64,000 bases of DNA from Xanthomonas sacchari (GCF_024266585.1 NZ_CP100647.1:3763001-3827000); one strand, 5' to 3'; positions 41,163 to 50,512 are shown, counted from the first letter of the stretch. The notes: generated by a model from the sequence alone, not told the origin. Made by a program: numbers and translations.

Positions 41163-41804
41163 ATGCCCACGCCTCCCGCCTGCGATCCCGCCCGCCTGGT
41201 GATGCGCACCCATGCCCGCGCCCTGCTGCGCGACCCGCGCGACGCCGCCGCGCACCTGGCGCGGCTGCACGCGGCACTGCAGCTGCACGACAACGAGCCG
41301 ACCCAGGGCGTGCTCGCCGACCTGTTCGTGGCCCTGCCGCGGCACGACACCGCCCTGCGCCAGTTGGCGTTGCAGATGGCCGCAGCGCACCTGGCGCCGC
41401 ACGTGGCCGAAGCCTTCCAGCGCCACAGCCAGGGCCACGCGCTGCTGCCGATCAACGCCCTGGCCACGCGCTGGAGCGTGCTGGCGCGGCCGTCCGCCGA
41501 CGTGCCGGCGCGGGTGCGCCGGGCCAGCCCGGACCATTCGCGGCGGATGGTGCGCGAGGTGGTGGACGCGCTGTGCGACGGCACGCCGCTCGCCGCGGCA
41601 CGCTGCGAACGCGAATTCCTCGACTACTGCATCAGTTGCCAGGACAAACTCGCCTTCATGCTCGCCACCCGCGAACTGCGCCGCCATGCGCTGGCCCTGG
41701 GCGACCGCTGGGACCGCACCGCGCGCTGGCTGCAGCAGCGCGAGCCGCTGGGCGGCCGCAGCGTCGACGCCCTGTGCTTTTCCAGCGCGAGCGCACCGCG
41801 ATGA
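41163..41804 (+). CDS. hypothetical helical protein of the Roadblock operon
   Basis: Predicted 213 aa, Ala/Arg/Leu-rich and probably all helical. A segment EFLDYCISCQDKLAFMLATR near 150-169 holds two cysteines. No family recognised. It starts 7 bp after the PhnD-like gene and overlaps the next by ATGA, so it belongs to the same operon. Confidence 0.7.
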   Translation: MPTPPACDPARLVMRTHARALLRDPRDAAAHLARLHAALQLHDNEPTQGVLADLFVALPRHDTALRQLALQMAAAHLAPHVAEAFQRHSQGHALLPINALATRWSVLARPSADVPARVRRASPDHSRRMVREVVDALCDGTPLAAARCEREFLDYCISCQDKLAFMLATRELRRHALALGDRWDRTARWLQQREPLGGRSVDALCFSSASAPR

Positions 41805-42433
41805 CCGCCCCCGACCCGACCGCCGAACCGACCTGGCTGATGCCGACCCCGCACGGCGTGCTGCATGGCTTCGCCAGCGCCACCCCCGACCGCATGCAGC
41901 GCGCGCTGCAACTGCTGCTCGGCGCGCACGGCGCGCTGTCGCTGCAGGAATGGCGCCAGCGCGTGGGCGGCGACGCGCCGCGACTGCTGCAGGAAGCGCG
42001 CGAACAGCAGTGGGTGCAACTGCTGCGGCGCGCCGTCCCCGGCCCGGAGATCCGCCTGGACGATTTCGCCCAGCACGTGATCGCCCCGCTCTCGGCCGAA
42101 CGCCGCGCGGTGCTGGCCTCCGACAGCGGCTTCTGCCTGGGCCATGCCGGCCTGGACCAGGAACAGGCCGAGACGCTGAGCGTGGCCGCCGCCGACTTTT
42201 CCGGTTTCGCCCAGCGCCAGGCCGTGCGCGGCTGGCACGGCGCGCAGCGCTACGTGGCGTTCTACAGCGAGCCGCAGCTGCTGCTGCCGGACTGGTCGTT
42301 CGTGCCGTTCTGGGTCGACGGCGCCGGCTACTGGCTGGTGCTGGGCGGCGAGGCGCTGCTCAACAACCTGGCGATGGTGGAACTGGTGTGGAGCATCCGC
42401 CTGGCGGCGGCACGGTTTGCGCCGCCGGCCTAG
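41801..42433 (+). CDS. protein of unknown function, possibly Roadblock-like
   Basis: Predicted 210 aa. The N-terminal half (VLHGFASATPDRMQRALQLL; LQEWRQRVGGDAPRLLQEAR) may be a winged-helix-like domain. The C-terminal half reads AVLASDSGFCLGHAGLDQEQ, AETLSVAAADFSGFAQR and YWLVLGGEALLNNLAMVELV, which follows the strand-helix-strand order of a Roadblock/LC7 domain. This second assignment is inference. Last gene of the operon. Confidence 0.65.
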   Translation: MTAPDPTAEPTWLMPTPHGVLHGFASATPDRMQRALQLLLGAHGALSLQEWRQRVGGDAPRLLQEAREQQWVQLLRRAVPGPEIRLDDFAQHVIAPLSAERRAVLASDSGFCLGHAGLDQEQAETLSVAAADFSGFAQRQAVRGWHGAQRYVAFYSEPQLLLPDWSFVPFWVDGAGYWLVLGGEALLNNLAMVELVWSIRLAAARFAPPA

Positions 42434-42437
42434 AAGC

Positions 42438-42470
42438 TGGGAATGGGGAAACGGGAATGGGGAATGGGAA
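42438..42470. repeat. GGGAATGG-unit repeat
   Basis: A run of GGGAATGGGGAA, ACGGGAATGG and GGAATGGGAA units after the stop of 42433. It has the same composition as the inverted repeats at 20823 and 45679. Confidence 0.7.
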
Positions 42471-42492
42471 GCGGGTCCGCGCTTGGACCCGC
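42471..42492 (-). terminator. hairpin downstream of purT
   Basis: GCGGGTCC and GGACCCGC are paired across a 6-nt loop, about 20 nt after the purT stop. There is only a short pyrimidine tract, so termination strength is uncertain. It may serve both convergent genes. Confidence 0.55.
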
Positions 42493-42511
42493 GTTCCCGA
42501 TGCCCGACCTT

Positions 42512-43699
42512 CTAGGCGTCCAGGTCGATGGTGAGCGCCGCGGCGGCGTCGCGGGCGGTCTGGCGTGCCTGTTCGATGTCGGCGCCGCGGGCCAGGGTCA
42601 CGCCGACGCGGCGGTGGCCGTGCACGCTGGGCTTGCCGAACAGGCGCAAGGCGGTGTCCGGGGCCTGCAGCGCGGCGTCGACGTTGCCGAAGCGCGGCAC
42701 GCCCTCGCCGTGCGCCAGCAGCGCGCACGAGGCCGACGGGCCGTTCTGGCGGATCGCCGGAATCGGCAGGCCGAGGATCGCGCGCGCATGCAGGGCGAAC
42801 TCGCTCAGTTCCTGCGACACCAGGGTGACCAGGCCGGTGTCGTGCGGCCGCGGCGACACTTCGCTGAACCAGACCTCGTCGCCCTTGACGAACAGTTCCA
42901 CGCCGAACAGGCCCCAGCCGCCGAGGTCGTCGGTGACCGCGCGGGCGATGTCCTGCGCGCGCTGCAGGGCCAGCGCCGACATCGGCTGCGGCTGCCAGCT
43001 CTCGCGGTAGTCGCCGTCCTTCTGCCAATGCCCGATCGGATCGCAGAACGCGGTGCCACCGGCATGGCGCACGGTCAGCAAGGTGATCTCGTAGTCGAAG
43101 TCGATGAAGCCCTCGACGATGCAGCGGCCGGCGCCGGCGCGGCCGCCGGTCTGCGCGTATTCCCAGGCCGCATCGATGTCGGCGGCGCTGCGCAGCGTGC
43201 TCTGGCCCTTGCCGGAGGAGGACATCACCGGCTTGACCACGCACGGCAGGCCCACCGCGGCGATCGCCTCGCGGTACTGCTCGGGCGTGTCGACGAAACG
43301 GTACGGCGAGGTCGGCAGGCCCAGGGTCTCGGCGGCCAGGCGGCGGATGCCTTCGCGGTCCATGGTCAGCCGCGCCGCGCGCGCGGTCGGGATCACCCGC
43401 TGGCCGAGGTCGCGCTCCAGCGCCACCAGCGTCTCGGTGTGGATCGCCTCGATCTCCGGCACGATCAGGTGCGGCTGTTCGCGCGCGATCAGCTCGCGCA
43501 GCGCCATCGCGTCGAGCATGTCGACCACGTGGCTGCGGTGCGCGACCTGCATCGCCGGCGCGTCGGCATAGCGGTCCACCGCGATCACCTCCACGCCGAA
43601 GCGCTGCAGTTCGATCGCCACTTCCTTGCCCAGCTCGCCGGAGCCGAGCAGCAGCACGCGGGTGGCGGAAGCGGACAACGGAGTTCCCAGAGTGACCAT
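42512..43699 (-). CDS. purT: formate-dependent GAR transformylase
   Basis: Predicted 395-aa ATP-grasp enzyme that converts glycinamide ribonucleotide to its formyl derivative with formate and ATP, in purine synthesis. Signatures are [46 protein letters not shown], and [14 protein letters not shown]. The ATG at 43699 gives MVTLGTPLS as in relatives; a longer frame to 43894 is rejected. Confidence 0.96.
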   Translation of the reverse strand: MVTLGTPLSASATRVLLLGSGELGKEVAIELQRFGVEVIAVDRYADAPAMQVAHRSHVVDMLDAMALRELIAREQPHLIVPEIEAIHTETLVALERDLGQRVIPTARAARLTMDREGIRRLAAETLGLPTSPYRFVDTPEQYREAIAAVGLPCVVKPVMSSSGKGQSTLRSAADIDAAWEYAQTGGRAGAGRCIVEGFIDFDYEITLLTVRHAGGTAFCDPIGHWQKDGDYRESWQPQPMSALALQRAQDIARAVTDDLGGWGLFGVELFVKGDEVWFSEVSPRPHDTGLVTLVSQELSEFALHARAILGLPIPAIRQNGPSASCALLAHGEGVPRFGNVDAALQAPDTALRLFGKPSVHGHRRVGVTLARGADIEQARQTARDAAAALTIDLDA

Positions 43700-43888
43700 G
43701 GCGGCGGCGCCTGCGCGAAGAGGGGAGCGTATTCTAGCGGCCGCCGCCCCGCGCCGGCATCGGGGCGGCCGTGCCATCGCCGGCGCGCAGCGAGGTGCTA
43801 TCTTCTGCGGCGACCCTGGGGATGTCGCCATGCACCGACACACTGCCAAACACCGCCACGACGCCTGCCGCCAGCCAGAGGCGCCTGC

Positions 43889-45040
43889 ATGCACTCGCTG
43901 ATGCCGGCCGAGGCCTATATCGACGAAACCTGGTTCGCCCGCGAGCGCGAGCAGTTGCTGCGCCCGCTATGGCAGTTCGTGGCGCCGCGCATGCTGTTGG
44001 ACAAGCCCAATGCCTTCGTGCGGCGCTCGGTATGCGGGGTGGACGTGGTGGTGCAGAACATCGACGGCGAACTGCGCGCCTTCGACAACCTGTGCCTGCA
44101 CCGGCAGAACCCGCTGCAGCAACAACCGCAGGGCGTGCGCCCGCTGGTCTGCAGCTACCACGGCTGGCGCTACGGCGCCGACGGCGGCGTGGACAACATC
44201 CCGTTCCATGACGACGCCTACCGCCTGGCCCCGGAGGCGCGCGCCTGCCTGCGGCTGCGCCGCTTCGCGGTGGCCTGCATCGGCAAGCTGGTGTTCGTGA
44301 ACCTGTCGGACGCGCCGATGCCGCTGGAGGCGCAGTTCTCGCTGGAGGCGCTGGAGATGCTGCGCGCCGCCTCCGAGCAGTTCGACGACGAAGTGCTGGT
44401 GGCGACCTTCGAGGCCGACTTCAACTGGAAGCTGGCCTACGAGAACCTGCGCGACGCGCTGCACCCGCGCTTCGTGCATGCACGCACCTTGGCGCAGCAG
44501 GTCAAGTTCCAGGTGCAGATGGACGATGCCGGCATCGCCGAGGCGCGCCGCTACCACGCCGAGGGCAGCGTCTCGCGCGAGGCGCATCTGGCGCGCCTGC
44601 GCGATTTCAGCAGCGGCGGCCTCAACGAGCCGCTGCTGGCGATGGCGCACTACCCCTGGCATGCGCACGTGGAGCGTTTCGGCAACGACGACTGGTATCT
44701 GAACTGGCTGCTGTACCCGAACCTGCACATCGCCTCGGGCTCGGGCGGCTACTCCTTCATCATCGAGCACCACCAGCCGGTGTCGGCGCAGCGCACCGAC
44801 CTGCTGGTCTACTACGTCACCGCACGCAAGAAGCACCGCTATCCCGGCTCCGACGCGGTGTTGCTGGGACACCTCCACGGCGCCGAGAAGGTGCTGCGCG
44901 AGGACATCGAGATCATGGAGCAAGTGCAGTCGGGCCTGCGCGCCGGTGCCCCACGCGCGGTCCTCGGCGACTACGAGCACGCCAACATGCAGATCGAACG
45001 CTGGTACATGGACGTCATGGAGGGCCGCCATGTCCTCTGA
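43889..45040 (+). CDS. Rieske-type ring-hydroxylating oxygenase alpha subunit
   Basis: Predicted 383 aa. The Rieske [2Fe-2S] ligands are Cys69/His71 in LCLHRQ and Cys88/His91 in CSYHGW. The mononuclear iron site has D189-x2-H192-x4-H197 within [14 protein letters not shown], matching the D-x2-H-x4-H pattern of the family. Downstream [10 protein letters not shown] holds an acidic residue where the third ligand is expected. No reductase or ferredoxin gene is adjacent, so electrons must come from elsewhere. The stop overlaps the acyltransferase start by 11 bp. The substrate is unknown; relatives hydroxylate or demethylate varied substrates. Confidence 0.88.
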   Translation: MHSLMPAEAYIDETWFAREREQLLRPLWQFVAPRMLLDKPNAFVRRSVCGVDVVVQNIDGELRAFDNLCLHRQNPLQQQPQGVRPLVCSYHGWRYGADGGVDNIPFHDDAYRLAPEARACLRLRRFAVACIGKLVFVNLSDAPMPLEAQFSLEALEMLRAASEQFDDEVLVATFEADFNWKLAYENLRDALHPRFVHARTLAQQVKFQVQMDDAGIAEARRYHAEGSVSREAHLARLRDFSSGGLNEPLLAMAHYPWHAHVERFGNDDWYLNWLLYPNLHIASGSGGYSFIIEHHQPVSAQRTDLLVYYVTARKKHRYPGSDAVLLGHLHGAEKVLREDIEIMEQVQSGLRAGAPRAVLGDYEHANMQIERWYMDVMEGRHVL

Positions 45041-45656
45041 GAAGTATGTGGTCGGCAGCGGTGCGCTGCTGCGCTGGGCGCTGGCGGCCTGGGCCGAGGC
45101 GGCGCCGGAGTGCGTGCTGCATCCGGTGGACGTGGCCCAGGGCAAGGACTACCGCTTCGACCTGGACGCGCTGCACGCGCTGGCCGACAGCGGCGCCACC
45201 GCCTTCGTCGCCTGGGGCGCGCAGTTCCTCAACTTCCGCCGCCAGGAACTGATGGGCGAACTCAAGGCGCGCGGCTTCAAGATGCCGCCGCTGATCTGCC
45301 GCGGCGCGCAGGTCGCGGCCAGCGCGCGCGTCGGCGAGAACTGTGCGATCGGCGCCGGCGCCCTCGTCGATGCGCACTGCGAGATCGGCTTCAACGCCTG
45401 GATCGGCGCGGCGGCGGTGCTGGAATCGGCGGTCAAGGTCGGCGCGTCGGCGTGGATCGAGGCCGGCGTGACGATCGGCGCGGAGGCGCAGATCGGCGCC
45501 CAGGCCACGCTCGGCCGGCAGGTGGACATCGGCCCCGGCGTGCGCATCGGCAAACGCTGCCAGATCGAGATCCCCGGCCGCTACCGCAGCGACATCGCCA
45601 CCGGCACCCACCATCTCAGCGGCTTCCGCACGCCGGTGCTCATCGTCAACGGCTGA
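45030..45656 (+). CDS. NeuD/PglD-like hexapeptide acyltransferase
   Basis: Predicted 208 aa. The C-terminal 110 residues form a left-handed beta helix, read as hexapeptide steps (AQVAASARVGENCAIGAGAL; VGASAWIEAGVTIGAEAQIG; VDIGPGVRIGKRCQIE). The N-terminal 90 residues resemble the nucleotide- or sugar-binding part of NeuD/PglD acetyltransferases. It probably acylates a sugar or amino group. Overlap with the Rieske oxygenase gene implies a shared pathway. Confidence 0.78.
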   Translation: MSSEKYVVGSGALLRWALAAWAEAAPECVLHPVDVAQGKDYRFDLDALHALADSGATAFVAWGAQFLNFRRQELMGELKARGFKMPPLICRGAQVAASARVGENCAIGAGALVDAHCEIGFNAWIGAAAVLESAVKVGASAWIEAGVTIGAEAQIGAQATLGRQVDIGPGVRIGKRCQIEIPGRYRSDIATGTHHLSGFRTPVLIVNG

Positions 45657-45659
45657 TGG

Positions 45660-45678
45660 GTCGCCGCTTTGCGGCGAC
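45660..45678 (+). terminator. hairpin after the acyltransferase gene
   Basis: GTCGCCGC-TTT-GCGGCGAC forms a perfect 8-bp stem 3 nt after the stop. There is no T-tract. Confidence 0.45.
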
Positions 45679-45941
45679 GGGATTCGGGAATCGGGATTGG
45701 GGAATCGCAAAAGCGCTGGATCGGCGCCGGCGTGACAGCGCGCGGCCGACGCCCGCAAGCCGACATCCCGGCCGCAGCCGCATGACTTTCCCATCTCTCG
45801 CGACTTCCACCCCCTCCTCCTCGACAGCGGTTGCCGCGCGCAGCCACCGGAGTGGAAGCACGGATTCACAAAGCTCTCCTTGAACCCATCCGCCCCATGG
45901 ACCCGCCTCCACGATTCCCCATTCCCGATTCCCCACTCCCC
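45679..45941. repeat. inverted repeat of GGGAATC-type units
   Basis: Left arm 45679-45707 (GGGATTCGGGAATC then GGGATTGGGGAATCG) and right arm 45912-45941 are inverted relative to each other, with about 200 bp of gene-free sequence between them. It is the same class as 20823-20996. Confidence 0.65.
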
Positions 45942-45955
45942 ACCCCTTGCAACCT

Positions 45956-45972
45956 GATATCAATTTGATATC
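45956..45972. promoter_or_regulatory. 17-bp perfect palindrome upstream of the SPFH operon
   Basis: GATATCAATTTGATATC has 8-bp arms around one central base, 31 bp before the SPFH start. The downstream operon encodes an Arc-type ribbon-helix-helix protein, which suggests an autoregulatory operator. Confidence 0.55.
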
Positions 45973-46003
45973 GTTTCGTCCAACCACCCAAGGACGTCCC
46001 GCC

Positions 46004-46876
46004 ATGAAAGAGCAGCCCCGCCCCTCCCTGCCCGGCATTCCGATGATCGTGGGCCTGGTCCTGGTGTTCGTGGCCGGCGCCGGCGCGATCATCGCCACCG
46101 GCGCGCTGCAGCCGTCGGCGATGCCGTGGACCCTGCTGGTCGCGATCCCGGTGCTGGCCGTCGCGCTGTTCCTGGTGGTCGGCCTGTACGCGCTGGAACC
46201 GAACCAGGCCGCGGTGCTGAGCCTGTTCGGCCGCTACGTCGGCACGGTCAAGGACCCGGGCCTGCGCTGGAACAACCCCTTCTACGCCAAGCGCAAGGTC
46301 AGCCAGCGCGTGCGCAACTTCGAGAGCGGCCGGCTCAAGGTCAACGAGCTGGACGGCAGCCCGATCGAGATCGCCGCGGTGATCGTGTGGCAGGTGATGG
46401 ATGCGTCGGAGGCGGTCTACAACGTCGACGACTACGAGAGTTTCGTGCACATCCAGTCCGAGGCGGCGCTGCGCGCGATGGCCACCAGCTATCCCTACGA
46501 TCAGCACGAGGACGGGCAGATCTCGCTGCGCAGCCATCCCAACGAGATCAGCGAACAGCTCAAGCGCCACCTCGACGAGCGCCTGACCCAGGCCGGCGTG
46601 GACGTCATCGAGGCGCGCATCAGCCACCTCGCCTACGCCCCGGAAATCGCCCAGGCGATGCTGCAGCGGCAGCAGGCCAACGCGGTGATCGCCGCGCGCA
46701 CCCGCATCGTCGCCGGCGCGGTGGGCATGGTCGAGATGGCCCTGGCCGAACTGCAGAAGAACGGCGTGGTCGCGCTGGACGAGGAGCGCAAGGCGCACAT
46801 GGTCAGCAACCTGCTGACCGTGCTGTGCTCGGACCGCGGCACCCAGCCGATCGTCAACGCCGGCTCGCTGTACTGA
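46004..46876 (+). CDS. SPFH/band-7 domain membrane protein
   Basis: Predicted 290 aa from an ATG with AAGGACG 8 nt upstream. Two N-terminal hydrophobic segments (about 12-32 and 43-62) are followed by an SPFH domain: [55 protein letters not shown], and the coiled region ending [20 protein letters not shown]. Such proteins form membrane microdomain scaffolds. It is first of a four-gene operon through 47529. Confidence 0.9.
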   Translation: MKEQPRPSLPGIPMIVGLVLVFVAGAGAIIATGALQPSAMPWTLLVAIPVLAVALFLVVGLYALEPNQAAVLSLFGRYVGTVKDPGLRWNNPFYAKRKVSQRVRNFESGRLKVNELDGSPIEIAAVIVWQVMDASEAVYNVDDYESFVHIQSEAALRAMATSYPYDQHEDGQISLRSHPNEISEQLKRHLDERLTQAGVDVIEARISHLAYAPEIAQAMLQRQQANAVIAARTRIVAGAVGMVEMALAELQKNGVVALDEERKAHMVSNLLTVLCSDRGTQPIVNAGSLY

Positions 46877-46883
46877 GGTGTCG

Positions 46884-47180
46884 ATGAGCCTGCATGCCGC
46901 CATCGCGCCGCTGGCGCTCGCCCTCTCCGGCCTGCCGGCCCTGGTCATCGCCGCCTGGGTCGGCGGCAAGGACGACGCGCGCGCGCGCGGGCTGGGCCTG
47001 CGCTGGGCGCTGATCGGCCTGGCGATCCTGCTCGGCGCGGCGGCGCTGTACTGGACCGGCGGCCAGCGCGCCGGCGTCTATGCGGTGGCGATCGCACTGC
47101 TGCTGACGGTGAACGCGCTGATCGTGTCGATGCTGCTGCACCTGCGGCGCAGCGACGCCGCGCGGCGGGAGCGGCCATGA
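46884..47180 (+). CDS. small membrane protein of the SPFH operon
   Basis: Predicted 98 aa with three hydrophobic segments ([56 protein letters not shown]). An upstream GTG at 46878 in frame is an alternative start. No family recognised. The stop overlaps the Arc gene start (ATGA). Confidence 0.7.
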   Translation: MSLHAAIAPLALALSGLPALVIAAWVGGKDDARARGLGLRWALIGLAILLGAAALYWTGGQRAGVYAVAIALLLTVNALIVSMLLHLRRSDAARRERP

Positions 47181-47356
47181 GCGAGAAGAAGGCCTATCCG
47201 CTGCGCATCAACGCCGACGTACTGGCGGCGGCGCAGCGCTGGGCCGACGACGAGCTGCGCAGCCTCAACGCGCAGATCGAATACGTGCTGCGCGACGCGC
47301 TGCGCAAGGCCGGGCGGCTGCCCAAGCCGCGTGACGACAAGGAGCCCGAATCATGA
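47177..47356 (+). CDS. Arc-family ribbon-helix-helix DNA-binding protein
   Basis: Predicted 59 aa. The N-terminal strand [13 protein letters not shown] and helix [20 protein letters not shown] follow the Arc/MetJ pattern, with a basic C-terminus. Such proteins bind DNA as dimers of dimers through the strand. The palindrome at 45956-45972 is a natural candidate target. It overlaps both neighbouring genes by 4 bp. Confidence 0.85.
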   Translation: MSEKKAYPLRINADVLAAAQRWADDELRSLNAQIEYVLRDALRKAGRLPKPRDDKEPES

Positions 47357-47529
47357 GCAAGCGCTGGGAATACCTCACCCTTGAAGCGAAGACCACGCTG
47401 ATGCTCGGCCTGAAACTGGACGAGCTGCAGGCCGACTTGAACAAGCACGGGAAGCTCGGCTGGGAGCTGGTCAACGTCCTCGCGCTGCCGGGCACCAAGC
47501 CGCTGCTGATGTTCAAGCGCGAGCTCTGA
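47353..47529 (+). CDS. DUF4177 protein
   Basis: Predicted 58 aa. The pattern [29 protein letters not shown], then LLMFKREL is that of the DUF4177 family of short alpha/beta proteins of unknown role. It is the last gene of the SPFH operon; the following hydrolase gene begins 2 bp after its stop, so the transcript may continue. Confidence 0.8.
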   Translation: MSKRWEYLTLEAKTTLMLGLKLDELQADLNKHGKLGWELVNVLALPGTKPLLMFKREL

Positions 47530-47530
47530 G

Positions 47531-48853
47531 ATGCGTCCGCATCGGTGCCTCGCACCTGCACTGGCGGCGCTGCTGGCTCCGCTCTCGGCGCTGACCGCGG
47601 CGCCACAACAGACCGCCAGCGCACTGCTGGATCGCCTGCAGGCCGGCGACCTCGCCGCTGTCGAAGCCGAGTTCACGCCGGCGATGGCCAAGGCGCTGCC
47701 GCCCGAAACGCTGGCCGCGGCCTGGCGCACGCTGTCAGCGCAACTGGGCCCGCTGCAGCAGCGCGGCCCGGTCAGCGAACGCCAGCAGCAAGGGCTGCGC
47801 GTGATCGAACAGCGCCTGCAGTTCGAGCGCGGCGCGCTGCTGGCGCATGTCTCGATCGATGCGGACGGCAAGATCGCGGGCCTGCTGTTCACCCCCGCGC
47901 CACCGCCGGCCGCGCCAGCGCCTCCCGCCGACGCCGGCTTCACCGAACAGGCATTCGCGGTCGGGCCACTGCCGGGCACGCTGGCACGACCGGCGGGCAA
48001 GGGCCCGTTCCCGGCCGTGGTGCTGGTGCACGGCTCGGGCCCGCAGGATCGCGACGAGACCATCGGCCCGAACCGGCCGTTCCTGGACATCGCCCGTGGC
48101 CTGGCCGCCCAGGGCATCGCGGTGCTGCGTTACGACAAACGCACCTTCGCACTGCCGCAGAGCGTTGCCGGACGCATGGACGATGGTTTCACCATGGACG
48201 ACGAGACCACCGACGACGCCGTCGCCGCGGTGGCGGCGCTGGCACGCACGCCTGGCATCGACCCTGCGCGCATCGTGGTGATGGGCCACAGCCAGGGCGG
48301 AATGCTCGCGGCCCGCATCGCACGCCGCTCCGGCAAGACCGCCGGCATCGTCCTGTGGGCGGCCCCGGCGCGGCCGCTGCTGGACCTGCTGATCGAGCAG
48401 AACCGCTACCTGCTGCGCCAGGAGCATCCGCCGTCGCCGCAGCGGCAGGCCGCGCTGGCCGAGATCGAGCGCCGCGTGGCCAAGGTGCGCGGCGATGGCG
48501 AGGTCGCGCGCAGCGATTCGCCGTTGGACGTGCCCGCCGCCTACTGGCGCGCGTTCGACCGGATCGATCCGGTCGCCGACGTCAGCGCGCTCGCGCAGCC
48601 GGTGCTGTGGCTGCAGGGCGAGCGCGATTTCCAGGTCACCGCGCCGGACTGGCAGCGGTGGCAACAGGCGTTGGCGCACGATCCGCATGCCACCCTGCAC
48701 CGCTACCCCGCACTGAACCACCTGGGCATCGCCGGCAGCGGTGCGCCGGGACCGGCCGAGTACGCGACGCCCGGCCACGTCGACCCGGCCTTGATCGCCG
48801 ATGTCGTCGCCTGGGTCCGCGCCTTGCCCGCCAGCCGGGGCGCCGCGCCATGA
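47531..48853 (+). CDS. exported alpha/beta hydrolase with DUF3887-like N-terminus
   Basis: Predicted 440 aa with a signal peptide (ALAALLAPLSALTAA). The first 130 residues (ASALLDRLQAGDLAAVEAEF) fit a DUF3887-type domain. The hydrolase domain has VVLVHGSGPQDRDETIGPN (oxyanion region), the nucleophile elbow GHSQGG, an acidic residue near WLQGERDFQV, and the His of ALNHLG. The substrate is not identifiable. The stop overlaps the PH-domain gene (ATGA). Confidence 0.85.
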   Translation: MRPHRCLAPALAALLAPLSALTAAPQQTASALLDRLQAGDLAAVEAEFTPAMAKALPPETLAAAWRTLSAQLGPLQQRGPVSERQQQGLRVIEQRLQFERGALLAHVSIDADGKIAGLLFTPAPPPAAPAPPADAGFTEQAFAVGPLPGTLARPAGKGPFPAVVLVHGSGPQDRDETIGPNRPFLDIARGLAAQGIAVLRYDKRTFALPQSVAGRMDDGFTMDDETTDDAVAAVAALARTPGIDPARIVVMGHSQGGMLAARIARRSGKTAGIVLWAAPARPLLDLLIEQNRYLLRQEHPPSPQRQAALAEIERRVAKVRGDGEVARSDSPLDVPAAYWRAFDRIDPVADVSALAQPVLWLQGERDFQVTAPDWQRWQQALAHDPHATLHRYPALNHLGIAGSGAPGPAEYATPGHVDPALIADVVAWVRALPASRGAAP

Positions 48854-49440
48854 GCCGGCGGCGAGCCACATCGCGCTGCCCGGCACGACAGTATCCGGTG
48901 TCGCCGGCGCATCGGCTGGGCCTGGCGCTATGGCTGTGGCTGCCACTGCTGCTCGTGGCCGTGGTGATCGGCGCCTTCACACTGCATTCGGCGCGGCCCG
49001 GCGCGCTCTGGTGGCATGTCGGGCTGCTGGCGTCGATCGGCGTGGCCGGCACCGCCACCTTCGCGCGGCAGCGCGTGCTGCTGCACGACGGCCTGCTGGA
49101 GGTGCGCGCCACCTTCCTGACCCGCCGCGTGCCGCTGGCCGCACTGCGCCTGGAGGCCGCGCGCGTACTCGCGCTGTCCGAGCACACCGGCTTCAAGCCG
49201 GCGTTGAAGCTGCTCGGCTTCGGCTATCCCGGCTTCCACGCCGGCGACTACCGGACCCGCGACGGGCACAAGGCGTTCTGCCTGATCACCGGCGATCGCG
49301 TCCTGGCCGTTCCGCTGGACGACGGCGGCTGGCTGCTGCTCAGCGTCGAACATCCCCGGCAGGTGCTGCAGGAATGGCAAACGCGCGCGCAGGAGCATGG
49401 CGACGCAGACACGCGCAGCGCGGCCCGCCGCAGGGCGTGA
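48850..49440 (+). CDS. bacterial PH-domain-like membrane protein
   Basis: Predicted 196 aa with two hydrophobic segments (LGLALWLWLPLLLVAVVIGA; LWWHVGLLASIGVAGTATF). The soluble part (LLEVRATFLTRRVPLAALRL onward, including DGHKAFCLITGDRVLAVPLD) has a bacterial PH-like pattern. Coupled to the hydrolase gene. Function unknown. Confidence 0.65.
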   Translation: MSRRRATSRCPARQYPVSPAHRLGLALWLWLPLLLVAVVIGAFTLHSARPGALWWHVGLLASIGVAGTATFARQRVLLHDGLLEVRATFLTRRVPLAALRLEAARVLALSEHTGFKPALKLLGFGYPGFHAGDYRTRDGHKAFCLITGDRVLAVPLDDGGWLLLSVEHPRQVLQEWQTRAQEHGDADTRSAARRRA

Positions 49441-49693
49441 GTCCGGCGTGCGCCGCCGCGTCGGTCGCCGTCGCGACCGGCCATCGCACAGGGCACGACA
49501 CGCTGCGCGCGGTGCGGTACGTTCTGTCGGTCGGCACGAGCCCGTGCCCCGAGACCGCAAGGCCGCGCGCTCCGGCATGCACAGGCGATGGGCCGAACAG
49601 CAGCGCCCCCTGCCGTCGCCGTCAGTGACAGGTACAGCGACGACGAGGGCGGCGACCTCGCCCGCTCCACCATGCGACCTCCAGGAAGATCCG

Positions 49694-50512
49694 ATGGACG
49701 ACACGACGCCACGCGAGATTCCCACCAGCGCACCGGCGCTGCCGCCGACGCTGGCGGCGCGGCTGCACGGCCTGCACTGGCACCGCAATCTGGTCGGCGA
49801 AGCCGGCGCCCAGGTCTACCGGCTCGGCGGCGTCGGCACGCCGGATCTGTATCTCAAGCGCGGCACCGGCGCCGCGCACGACGAGGTGGTCGACGAATTC
49901 GCCCGGCTGCACTGGCTACGCGCGACGGGCGACGTGCCGCGCGTGCTGCATTTCGAGGCCGACGCCGCCGGCGCCTGGCTGCTGAGCGAAGCGCTGCCGG
50001 GCAAGACCGCCTACCAGTGGTTGCAGGAGGCGCCCGCACAAGCGGAGCGCATCGTGCAGGCGCTGGGCGGTTTCCTGCGCCGCTTCCACGCCCCCCCGAT
50101 CGATACCTGTCCGTTCGACACCCGCCACCCGCTGCGCCTGTCCGCGGCGCATCGCCGGCTGCGGGCGGGCCTGGTCGACACCGAGGACTTCGACGCGGCG
50201 CGTGCCGGCTGGTCGGCGGAGGCGGTCTGGCAGGCGATGAACGCGCTGTTGCCGCTGGCCAGCGAACGCGTGCTGTGCCACGGCGACTATTCGCTGGACA
50301 ACATCCTGCTCGACGCGCCGGACCGCGTCGTCAGGGTGATCGATCTCGGCCGCGCCGGGGTCGCCGATCCGTACCAGGACCTGGCGATCCTGGCCCACTG
50401 CCTGGACGAGTTCGGCCCGGAACTCAACGCCCCCTTCTTCGCCGCGTACGGCATCGCCACGCCGGACCCGCAGCGGCTGCAGTTCCACCAGTTGCTCGAC
50501 GAGTTCTTCTGA
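49694..50512 (+). CDS. APH(3')-family aminoglycoside phosphotransferase
   Basis: Predicted 272 aa, the usual APH(3') length. The Brenner motif is HGDYSLDN at 196-203 with the catalytic Asp198 and metal-binding Asn203; the DFG-like motif is VIDLGRAGVADPYQDLAI with Asp217. The nucleotide-loop Lys is in LYLKRGTG. The C-terminus ends LDEFF, conserved in true APH(3') enzymes. AGGAAG lies about 5 nt before the ATG. It transfers phosphate from ATP to aminoglycosides such as kanamycin if active. No mobile element is adjacent, so it looks like an intrinsic chromosomal gene, as known in Stenotrophomonas. Confidence 0.85.
   Translation: MDDTTPREIPTSAPALPPTLAARLHGLHWHRNLVGEAGAQVYRLGGVGTPDLYLKRGTGAAHDEVVDEFARLHWLRATGDVPRVLHFEADAAGAWLLSEALPGKTAYQWLQEAPAQAERIVQALGGFLRRFHAPPIDTCPFDTRHPLRLSAAHRRLRAGLVDTEDFDAARAGWSAEAVWQAMNALLPLASERVLCHGDYSLDNILLDAPDRVVRVIDLGRAGVADPYQDLAILAHCLDEFGPELNAPFFAAYGIATPDPQRLQFHQLLDEFF

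Noticed and set aside
45956..45972. The GATATC palindrome as a transcription terminator.
   Set aside because: The stem is AT-rich with a 1-nt centre, lacks a T-tract and lies before, not after, a gene; an operator is more likely.
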